From NCBI RefSeq assembly GCF_028554725.1, contig NC_071669.1:29068001-29132000 (forward strand): a stretch of DNA of 64,000 nucleotides. Reading direction: 5' to 3'. Made by a program: the position numbers and the translations under genes. The DNA is from Zeugodacus cucurbitae (Eukaryota > Arthropoda > Insecta > Diptera > Tephritidae). The notes under the pieces were generated by a model that did no database searches, had not been told where the DNA came from, and was given only the letters and a program-made list of their open reading frames with translations. Below are positions 21,048 to 31,200 of this stretch, piece by piece (the stretch's first letter is position 1; every line of letters begins with the position of its first letter).

Positions 21048-21261
21048 CACATAAGTCAAGAATATTTATATATAAAATTGCTCTGGAGGGCCTCTCCTCT
21101 TTCGCCCAATACCCGATTTACATCGAAGTTGTCAAACCCCGACCGGCAAAGAAATCAGAATCGTGCCAAAATCCGGAATTCTAAACATTTCTGATAATAT
21201 TACCCTAATTAGATGTAATTTTCCCCCCAAGTACCCACTCTGGAACCCGTTTTATACTAAC
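21048..21261. repeat. Rep-K fragment and presumed MIX23 intron start
   Basis: 21080-21190 shares ggcctctcctctttcgccc and aaatcagaatcgtgcc type phrases with 12500-12620. The bases next to 21261 are the donor side of the third MIX23 intron. No exon was recognised in this stretch. Confidence 0.4.
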
Positions 21262-21630
21262 CTTCCGCTGCTCCAATTTGAATTTCTTGTCAATTTCGAC
21301 ATTGTCCCGGTTATTCTCACGTAACTCACGTAATTTCTTCAACGTTTCCGCAGATGAAAGAATACAATCATTAATTTTTTTCTCCCGCGCATTATGGACT
21401 TGTTGTAATTGGTTAAATAAATTCGTACACACTTTCTCGCAATTAACCTGACCTTTAAAAGATTCGGTTGGCAGTGATGTGTTTAACATATGTATTATAT
21501 TATCATCCATTGCACGCATTTTTTTGATGCTCTCCTTCAAGAATAATTAATAAAAAATTAAATTTTTATGTACTTGAAAATAAATTACCTGGAACTCCAG
21601 AAAGTCCTCGCATATCACACCGGCCGACAT
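21262..21630 (-). CDS. MIX23: MIX23 (CCDC58) homologue, first two coding exons
   Basis: Exon 1 (21630-21589) encodes MSAGVICEDFLEFQ, followed by a 54 bp intron (GT at 21588-21587, AG at 21536-21535), then exon 2 (21534-21262) encoding ESIKKMRAMDDNIIHMLNTS through IDKKFKLEQRK. The pattern FQ-S-K-MR--DD-I-H-LNT--PT-SF matches human CCDC58/MIX23, including the Cys residues and the coiled-coil-like second half. The family is a small soluble mitochondrial intermembrane-space protein that supports protein import. Exon 2 ends at a good donor (gttagt); reading on would add only a short tail to 21205. The human protein has about 144 residues, and 105 are seen here, so one C-terminal exon of about 40 codons is missing from what I can find downstream. 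Confidence 0.85.
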
Positions 21631-21734
21631 TTCAAAACAGTACGATAATTCGATTTCGATTAAAAGAACTATGGCCCATTTAATTTAAACCTACGTTTAC
21701 ACCAACCACAATTTTTCGATTATGTGTTTAACAC

Positions 21735-22395
21735 GGCCGTTACACGGGAAAGAGTTTGCTTCCAAGTTGATCAGACGAATTTATTGTAAAAATGACATAA
21801 ATTGAAAGCCAAGACGTAGCTGCAAGCAACTTGATATTCAATAATTGTTACAGAGATGCCGTCGTCAAGAAAACTGCTTCCATTTTTCGCCAAAAATGAT
21901 TCATAAGTCTTTATTTTTATGTCATTCTGTAGATACATCGGAAGATTCATGTTCCATTAAGTGCTTTGTTTCGTAATATGGAATAATTCTCTTATTTCAA
22001 CGTTATTCATCATTGATTTTAAAATTTCGTGTAGTGATTAGCTGAGTGCAGAGTTCTCCAATTTTCATATTGCAAGTATTACAATTTTGAAATTAATGAC
22101 GAATAGAGTTGATAAATGAATTATTCCCTTTTACGAAATTGCACACAAACAGTGCATTTAATGGAACATGAATCTTCCGACGTAGCTACTGATTGATTTC
22201 AAAATAAAAACCTATGAATCCATTTTGGCGATAAATGGAAGCAGTTTTCTGGACGACGGCAACTCTGTAACAATAATGGAATATCAAAGTTTTTTCAACC
22301 TACGTCATGGCTTTCAATTCCTGTATTTTTTTATAATTAGTTGGAATGATCAACTTAAAACCAAGCTCTTTCGCGTGTAACGACAGCGTTACTGC
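21735..22395. mobile_element. FB-G: foldback element with arms of about 250 bp
   Basis: Left arm 21735-21985 and right arm 22110-22395 are inverted copies. Matching phrases: gttacacg near both tips, attgaaagcca-gacgta, gaaaactgcttccattt and cggaagattcatgttccatt on opposite strands. The centre is about 125 bp of AT-rich DNA. Elements with such long inverted arms are foldback-type DNA transposons or derived MITEs. A lone right arm is at 50130-50395. No protein is encoded. Confidence 0.8.
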
Positions 22396-22588
22396 TCTAA
22401 TTTTTCCATCATTTTGGAAACTGATACGTTTGACTAAAATAGCTCTCTCATTGAGATATACATTGCCAGCATACGTACAAATAGTTGCAAAACTTACGAA
22501 TGGTACGTATATAGTTCATATTAGACGTGTTTTATTTGACCAGCAAATTAAACGATTAGCTTATTTTGTATGGAAGACTTAGCTAACA
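22396..22588. other. Spacer without a gene
   Basis: A 78-residue frame begins inside the foldback arm and crosses this spacer; it has no recognisable features. Confidence 0.4.
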
Positions 22589-23080
22589 TAAGCTGCCATC
22601 GATTGGTCAATTCTCTGCTCGCTATCTTTGGGTGATGGTCGCTTGTCAAAAATTTTACATATGAAAGCAACAACAAAGTTATCTAGTTGAATTCGTGCAG
22701 GAGAGTATGCGAATACCTCATTGAAAAAGCTATCGCCGCTTGCTTAGTGCTTCCAAGTTTTGTTTTACACATTTTAGAACCATTTTACTATTGTGAACCG
22801 CTCAGATGACAAATTACTGTTAAAATAATAAAAATTGTTATACACAAATGGCAGGCGAAGATAAATCGTAAGCATTTTTGTATTGAATTTATTGAATCAA
22901 AACATTAATAAAGCTTAATTTTGTTGCAGAAAACGTTAGACAAGCACGGTGGTAGAAGAGTTCGGTGCGATCAATTATAGACAATTCGATTTCAGTACTG
23001 CCAGTTCGTATGAAATTCCGGAAAGTTTGTTCGGTTGGCTTGTCTATAACAGTTAGCAGTTATCGATGACAGCTTTAATT
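22589..23080 (+). mobile_element. Rep-B TIR element, copy 2
   Basis: Starts agctgccatcgattggtc and ends atcgatgacagct at about 23078. The first 200 bases match the other Rep-B copies (gcaacaacaaagttatctag, catatgaaag). From about 22845 on the text differs from those copies and includes a possible tiny two-exon frame described separately. Confidence 0.65.
22848..23056 (+). pseudogene. Unassigned two-exon-like frame inside Rep-B copy 2
   Basis: ATG at 22848 opens MAGEDKS; a donor-like gtaagc at 22868 and a ttgttgcag acceptor ending at 22929 bound a 62 bp intron-like segment rich in A/T. Joined, the frame gives MAGEDKSKR and then an in-frame TAG at 22937; past it the frame stays open for 38 codons to 23056 (TSTVVEEFGAINYRQFDF and so on). 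It could be the start of a captured host gene or of the element's own lost transposase. I do not recognise it. The stop means it is not a working gene as read. Confidence 0.3.
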
Positions 23081-24172
23081 ATGTTGGCTTGTCATTAGTT
23101 ACCATAGCCTATATATTGAACTAGAGGCATTGCCAGTTTAGCGTTTTTTCATTCACAATAGGTTTTTTACAAAAATAGTAGTACGCACTAGCTTGAAACC
23201 TTATTTTGACAGATGTAAATGTAAACAAACTACAATTTTTAATTCTATCGATGAGCAAAATGGCAAATAAAAACTTTATCTTTATCACTTTCATGTCCAA
23301 TGTTTTTCAATTATGTAGACTTATGTGTTGTGCAACAATACAGTTACATTTTATGTTATGAGCTATGCACGTATTCATTCAGTATGCGTTCTTCGCAGGT
23401 GGAATTGTTAAAATCGGTTTCGCGAAAAAAAAGTTATACTAAAATGATTATACAAAAGTTTTCAAAAACATAAAATTAATTGTTTTATTTTAAAACAAAC
23501 TGAACTATATAATAAATATAGATAAGAGAGTTAGTCATGAGAAAAGTGTTTAGTTTATTTTTAATAATTTAATTATTGTCTATAGGCAACACCCTGTAAC
23601 TAATGATCCAGGATACAAAGGACTTTGAAATTTTTATCAATTCGTATTTGAGTTAAGACTAATACCTATCTGTACTAAAAAAATGTCAGCTCCGCCCATT
23701 TTTATTCGGACTTGAGAGCGTTATTTATTTTGATCATCCCGGATATTGGTTGTAAATTCTTTAAAAGATCAGAAAATTATAGAAAAGCGGTAAACAAAAG
23801 GAAATTTGATTTATACATTCAACCGTTTTTTTTAATAAATTACATTTCAGCTGAGAGTTTGGGCCCGCATTGCCAACACAATTCATTTTTAAGCTAAGAT
23901 ATGATATAAGCAAAATACGTTTTATTTATCCATGATTTAGCTATTAGCTTGTAGTGGTCTAATAAAAGACGTATATTAATAAATTAACATTTTATAACTT
24001 ACAATTTATCAATTAGACATTACAAAATAAATTTTAGCCTTAATGAATTAGTAGAAAAATCCAACAAAACTGTGGTTTTATTAATAGTGGTAACTTATTA
24101 TATTTACAAGTCAATTGACTTGCTAGATGGTAAGCTATCGATTTCGACAAGTTGTTGAACACAAATTTCCTG
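23081..24172. other. Intergenic AT-rich DNA, no gene recognised
   Basis: Only short chance frames (up to 61 residues). No RNA gene, known repeat end or promoter motif could be supported. Confidence 0.4.
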
Positions 24173-25050
24173 TAAAGCGGTGAATACACTTGCAGACTTG
24201 TCGCAAGTCAGTTCAGTGCACACTTATGCGACAAGTTGTTCATACATCATATCGTTGCAATCTTTGAAGTGAGCGGACGTTATGGCATCGGATGATGCAA
24301 TTGTGGCGCTGCTTGTAATTTCGGGATGCGCTGAAAATGAAAAGAAAAAAAAACGAAAGCAACGCTTTTGGTGCAAACATAGTTGTAAAGAGTTTACTGA
24401 ATTCTCACCTGTAGGAGTTTCATATGCCTTTAAGGGTTGTTTTATTTAAAATTTGATTGAAAAATTTCGAAAACTCAGCCGTTGGTACTTCATCTTCGAT
24501 CATGTGTCCAAAAAAGGCTGTACCCGTGGACATTATAACTTAATATTAAAATCAAAAAACCAAAGATATTTCGACAGTAAATAGATAAATCTAGTTAATG
24601 ATCGAAGGAAAAAAATTATATTAAAATTTAAATTTTTTACAGATTTTTAACAAAAAAAAAACTAAAATTTTCGGTTTATTTTGGCTCAAAAAAACATTTG
24701 TAATAAAAAATATATATAATCCTTAGTTTATTAACTACATAATGTTATTGCAAAGAAATGTGCAAAATTTGAACAAAATCGCTTCATAAATTTTCGAAAT
24801 ATCGTGTCGCGCCATGATGCGTACACAACCTTCCACTGCAGAAATGAAGCAAGAATGAGATCGGCCGCGTATCACACAATACACTTTGCTACCCGTCGCA
24901 ACGACGAGCAGAAAAATTTAAATGAAATTTCAATTTTGTGCATACTTGCATGCAGACCTCAAATTTGTGGTACAGACCAGACTTTACACGATGCGACGGT
25001 ATGCCATACATGACATGTAGTACAGACAAGTCTGCAAGTGTATTTACTCC
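24173..25050 (+). mobile_element. DDE-H: Harbinger-like TIR element upstream of SSADH
   Basis: The inverted ends are aatacacttgcagacttgtc at 24183 and its complement ending at 25044, with weaker extension (taaagcgg... on the left). Length about 0.87 kb. It encodes only a short N-terminal piece of a possible transposase (24282-24449), so it is internally deleted. Copies lie at 1-58 (end only) and 50457-50975 (reverse). Class assignment to PIF/Harbinger rests on that short protein and is tentative; I could not fix a target duplication. Confidence 0.75.
24282..24449 (+). pseudogene. Truncated transposase-like N-terminus in DDE-H
   Basis: 55 codons: MASDDAIVALLVISGCAENE, then a basic KKKKRKQRFWCKHSCK stretch and EFSPVG before the stop. 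The basic-aromatic RK-RFW- pattern resembles the start of HARBI1-like nucleases (R-RR-WVRP). The reverse copy at about 50780-50845 encodes a related start (MASDDEIVALLIISMCTENE), showing that the frame belongs to the family rather than being chance. The catalytic part is absent in both. Confidence 0.5.
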
Positions 25051-25229
25051 TTAAGGTTGCGTTCGTTGACATCAAAAGACATTCTGCCAATAATCTGAAA
25101 AATTATTATTGCTTATGAACACGGTCTTACAATAAATCGATTATTTTAATTCGTTGTTAGATTAAAATCATCGAATATTACACAGAACCTGATTTTTCAC
25201 TGACATTCCTATTTCAGTTCAAATACATA
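25051..25229 (+). promoter_or_regulatory. Short gap between DDE-H and the SSADH ATG
   Basis: Only about 180 bases separate the TIR element from the start codon. They hold a splice-acceptor-like pyrimidine run ending ctatttcag at 25216, 14 bases before the ATG, so an upstream 5' UTR exon is possible. No TATA box or initiator could be assigned with confidence. Confidence 0.3.
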
Positions 25230-28200
25230 ATGCTGTTTTGTAATAGTTTACGACCGAAACTTACATTGTCGGCTACCAGGACATTTTCATGTCTGGTACA
25301 GTCAAAGGCTTTTATAAATGGCAATTGGATTAATGCGAGCACTAATGAAACGTTTGAGGTCATCAATCCTGCAAATGGAAGAATTGTTGGATCTGTTCCC
25401 AATATGAATGTCAATGATGCTGTCCAAGCCGTACAAGCTGCTAAGAATGCGTTTGAACAATCTGAGTGGTCTAAATTTACTGCCAAAGAACGTTCGAGTT
25501 TGTTAAAAGTAGGCAAAATTATAGTAATCTAGAGTAAGTAACTGTAACTTGATTTTACAGAAATGGTTTAATCTGATTGAAAAAAATGGAAATGAAATAT
25601 CTGAAATTATGAGTGCCGAATCTGGAAAGCCAATTAACGAAGCTCGTGGAGAAGTTGCCTATGGCAATGCTTTTATCGAATGGTTTGCGGAAGAAGCACG
25701 CCGTATATATGGAGATATAATACCGAGTGCAGCTAAAGATCGAGAAATAATTGTACTAAAGCAGCCCTTGGGAGTTGCTGCGCTTATTACTCCCTGGAAT
25801 TTCCCTTTGGCGATGATAACGCGAAAGGCCGGTGCAGCATTAGCAGCAGGTTTGAAATAATACATGCAAAACACTAGTGATATTTTACTGGGGATTTTTA
25901 CCCGCTGATTGAAAAATCGGAACGATTCCGATTAGTCTTGCGAGGGATTTAACAACGAATTTCTATTTAAATGTTTTCTATAATTAACATGGTATTTTAA
26001 TATGTTTAACACACACATCTCATTTTTCACTTCACATATTGAAAATTACACTGTTAACATTCAATTAAATTCAAATTTTTCATTTATTTAAGGCTTTTTA
26101 AGCAAAAATTACTTATTTTAATAATCACTTAGCACATTAATAGCTGAACATGTTTCTGTGTTCACAATTATGTGGAAACCGATCGGTGCCACTTCTTAGA
26201 AACTATATGTGAACGATTTTGCAACACTGCGTTTTCTTTATTTGCATATCATAGTTCTTTTCGTAGAACTTTTTTCTGCATCAAAAATGTATATAAACAA
26301 GTAAGGAAGGGCTAAGTTCGGGTGTAATCAACATTTTATACTCTCGCAATTTGTTTATTTAATTTTATTAATATAACACACATATTCGTCATACATATAG
26401 TATAAAGTCCATTGAAAGTTGGAATCCCTAATATTAGGTACATGTATGGGAGCTAGGGGAAGTTATTATCCGATTTCACCCACGGAGTCAAATTATAAGA
26501 AGAAAAATATTCCCTAAAAATTTCTTCAAAATATCTGAGAGGCTTACCTATATTTTCGGTAAAAAAATATAAGCACTGATTCAGATCGACTTCAAAAGTT
26601 CTGGTATATGGGAAGTAGGCGTGGTTGTGAACCGATTTGGCCCATTTGCACATCATCATCATTGGAATGTAAGTAAAATATCAATAACGCAATTTCATTG
26701 AAATTGATCGAGTAGTTTCGGAGATATGGTTTTTAACCCATAATTGGGCGGAAAATTGTTTAAACAATTTGAGTACAGCCCTGGTTTCGGGTGGTTTACC
26801 TTACTGCGTTAAAGCATTTTTAGTAGTTTTCAATCTTTGTATGGGAGGTGGGCGTGGTAATAATCCGATTTCCTTCATTTTTGGACTATATAAGGAAGTA
26901 CCTAAAAGAAACTACTCTAGTAAGTTTGGTTGATATAGCTTTAGTAGTTTACGAGAGATGTACAAAAAACTTATTTGGGGGCGCGGCTACGCACACTTCC
27001 ACAAAAAAACAAGTAAGGAAAGGCTAAGTTCGGGTGCAACCGAACATTTTATACTCTCGCAATTTATTTAAAGATTTACCCATAATTTCGGTGAAAAATT
27101 ACCCTTAGGCACTGAGTTCTTCATGTTTGATATCAGGGGCCTTAAAAAATCATTGTTCGATTTTGACAATTTTTCCACAAGTGATGTCTCAGCTCAAATA
27201 CAGTATTTGTGTAAAGTTTTATTTCGCTATCTTTATCGGTTCCTTATGTATACATTATAAAGTGAACGAATCAGAAGGATTCAAAATTGAGTTATATTGG
27301 AAGTAGGCATAGTTGTGAACCGATTTCGCCCATATTCCACCAGTGTTATCAGGGTGTCAAGAAAATATTATATACCGAATTTCATTGAAATCTGTCGAGT
27401 AGTTCCTGAGATATGGTTTTTCACCCATAAGTGGGCGACGCCACGCCCATTTTCCATTTTGTAAAAAAATCTCAGTGCAGCTTCCTTCTGCCATTTCTTA
27501 TGTAAAATTTGGTGTTTCTGACGTTTCTCGTTAGTGAGTTAAAGCACTTTTAGTCATTTTCAACCTAACCTTTGTATGGGAGGTGGGCGTGGTTATTATC
27601 CGATTTCTTTAATTTTTGGACTGTGTAAGGAAACGGCTAAAAGAAACGACTGCAGAAAGTTTGGTTTATATAGCTTTATTGGTTTGCAAGATATATACAA
27701 AAAACCTATTTGGGGGCGGGGTCACGCCCACTTTTCCAAAAAAATTACATTCAAATGTGCCCCTCCCTAATGCGATCCTATGTTCCAAATTTTATTTTCA
27801 TAACTTTATTTATGGCTTATTTATAGCTCTTTATGTGTTTTTGGTTATCGCCATTTTGTGGGCGTGGCAGTGTTCCGATTCCGCCCATCTTCGAACTTAA
27901 CCTTCTTATGGTGCCAAGGAATACGTGTTCCAAGTTTCATTAAGATATCTCAATTTTTACTCAAGTTACAGCTTGCACGGACGGACAGACGGACGGACGG
28001 ACAGACAGTCATCCGGATTTGAACTTTACTCGTCACCCTGATCACTTTGGTATATATAACCCTATATCTAACTCGTTTAGTTTTAGGACTTAAAAACAAC
28101 CGTTATGTGGACAAAACTATAATACTCTCTTTAGCAACTTTTGTTGCGAGAGTATAAAAATTACGTCAAAATATGCCCATTCATAGTGCGATCCTTTGTA

Positions 28201-31200
28201 CCAAATTTTACTTTCATAGATTTATTTATGGCCTAGTTATGGCACTTTATCTGTTTTTGGTTTTCGCCATTTTGAGCGCGTGGCAGTGGTCAGATTTCGC
28301 CCACTCCTATAGTGGCAAGAAACACGTGTACCAAGTTTCATCAAGATATCTTAATTCTTACTTAAGTTACGGCTTGCACAGACCGACGGACGGACAGACA
28401 GACATCGGGCTTTGAACTCCACTTTTCACCCTGATCACTTTGGAATATATAACTCAATATCTAGATCGTTTAGTTTTGGGTGTTATAAACAACCGTTATG
28501 TGAACAAAACTATTACACTGTCTTAGCAACTTTGTTGCTATCAATTTTTTTGCGAAATCTCTCCAGGGTGTCTGAAGTTTTTTCGTGTAGAACTCCTTTC
28601 TGCATTGACAGAAGTCCGCGCTTTAAAAAAATAACCATATTCGAGGCAAAACCAGAACTGGTCGAGCCAACACAAGTGATAGCAACATAAGAGACTGTCC
28701 TCGATATGATTTTTATACTCTCGCAACAAAGTTGCTACGAGAGTATTATAGTTTTGTCCACATAACGGTTGGTTATAAGTCCTAAAACTAAACGAGTTAG
28801 ATATACGGTTTTATATATCAAAATTATCAGGGTGACGAGAAAAGTTCAAATCCGGATGTCTGTCTGTCCGTCCGTCCGTGCAAGCTGTAACTTGAGTAAA
28901 AATTGAGATATCTTAATGAAGCTTGGAAGACGCATTTCTTGGCACCATAAGAAAGTTAAGTTCGAAAATGGGCGTAATCGGACCACTACCACGCCCACAA
29001 AATGGCGAAAATTGAAAACACATAAAGTGTCATAACTAAGCCATACATAAAGCTATGGAAATAAAATTTGGTACAAAGGATCGCGCTATGAAGGGGCATA
29101 TTTGGATGTAATTTTTTTGGGAAGTGGGCGTGGCCCCGCCCTCAAATCGGTTATTTGTATATATCTCGCAAACCAATTAAGCTATATAAACCAAACTTTC
29201 TGAAGTCTCTTACGTACCCCACCATACACCATGAAAATAGTTGAAATCGGATAATAACCACGCCCACCTCCCATACAAAGGTTAGGTTAAAAATTACTAA
29301 AAGTGGGTTATCTCACTAATGAAAAACGTCAAATACACTAAATTTCACATAAGAAATGGCAGATGGAAGCTATACTCAGATGTTTTTACAAAATGGAAAA
29401 TGGGCGTGGCGTCGCCCACTTATGGGTCAAAAACCATATCTCAGGAACTACTCGACCGATTTCAATGAAACTTTTTTTTTTTCAATATTTCTTTGTTTGT
29501 TGAATCTGCTTTGTTTAAAGCCTAACAATAAGTATTAAAATCTTAAATCTATTTACAACTAAGTAAGCTCAAGAATGTGTTTGAGCTTTTTGGCAGAAGG
29601 TTGCTCTTTAGTAGGCAGGTAGATCTCTTCTTTTTAAACGAGTTTGATTGGAATGTACCAAGGCGTTTGCCAATGGGTTTGGATGTTCACGAAGTTTAGA
29701 AATATATTTCTTTCTGCTGTCCTCTATTTCCTTCTTTACCATAGGAATATCAAGATCCTTATGGATATTTTCATTACGCATGTACCATGGTGAACCCGTT
29801 ATTGTTCTAAGCATTTTAGAACAATAACAATATGAAACTTGGTTTATAATAGTTCCCTAAATCCCAATGATATGTTGTGAAAATAGGCCAAATCGGTTCA
29901 CAACCACGCCTACTTCCTATATACCAGAACTTTGAAGACGATCTGAATCGTTTTCTTTACAATATATAAAGTAAACACTAGTAAAGATATAGGAACAGAA
30001 CTTTGCATAAATACTACGTTTATAGTGTGGCAGCCCCATTCTAAAAATCGCCGAAATCGGACCATAGGTTTTTAAGGCCCCATATATAGAACATGAGGAC
30101 CTCGGTGCTTCCAACCTAATATTATGGTTTCCAACTTTCAATGGATTTTGTACAATATATATGACGAATATGTGGGTCAAATTGTGTGTTATATTAATAA
30201 AGTTAAATAAATAAATTGCGAGAGTATAAAATGTTCGGTTACACCCGAACTTAGCCCTTCCTTACTTGTTAAAAATTTATTTTGTTAAATAAAAGGAGAG
30301 AAATTTTGGCAAAAAAGAGGAATTTTCGCAAAAAGAGGAATTTATGGATGAATTTATATATGGTACCTACAATGTGGCAGCGCTCATTTTCCGCATAATT
30401 GTAAAATTTTAATATAATTGAATGTTAGCAGGATAATTTCAAATATTTGAAGTAAAAGAAGTGAGTAAAATGTATTAAAGTGTGTGAAATGGCTTGTTGA
30501 AATTTTTGATTTGTTTGTCTTTAGAGCCGAATATCTCGAAAACTAGCAGATGCCTAGTACCTATGACCCTTCAGGGTTAGATCGCCGACCCTACTAGACT
30601 TAAGCTTCACTTTTCAGGCAGGGATAGATAACCGTTACAACAACAACAATCTATGACCCTATATATTTTTTTAATCAGTAGGACTTCCTCTTTCCAACGG
30701 TACCTTCAGATCGCGGCGCCAAAGAAATCGGAATTGTGCCCAAAAATGGCATGTGCGATCACTTTTTGAAAATTGCATTGAATTCTGTGAATTACAAACG
30801 CAATAGCAGTTCAATAATTTGAGTTGCATGACATCAGTTCAATGCTTTGCGTTCGATTACAGTAGCTATAGCGGTACAGTGATTGGCCACAATAGCAATT
30901 TCCAAATTCCGATATCTTTGGCGCCACGATCTAAAAGTACAGTTCGAAAGAGGAAGTCCTCCTGATTAAAAATATATCGGGTTATAGGTACCGCAGACGC
31001 TTAGAGATATTCAGCGTTTAATGGTTATTATGGCCCAAGTAGTGTACCATAGGGTTGATTTGCGAAAAGGATAACCAGGACAGGGGAAGTGTCCTGGGAC
31101 AAGCATATGAGTCCCATTATTAGCATAAAGATAAGAAAACCAAATTAAAAATATTTGGAATTTTTATTGTATTTTTTATATCTTGTTATGAATTATAAAA

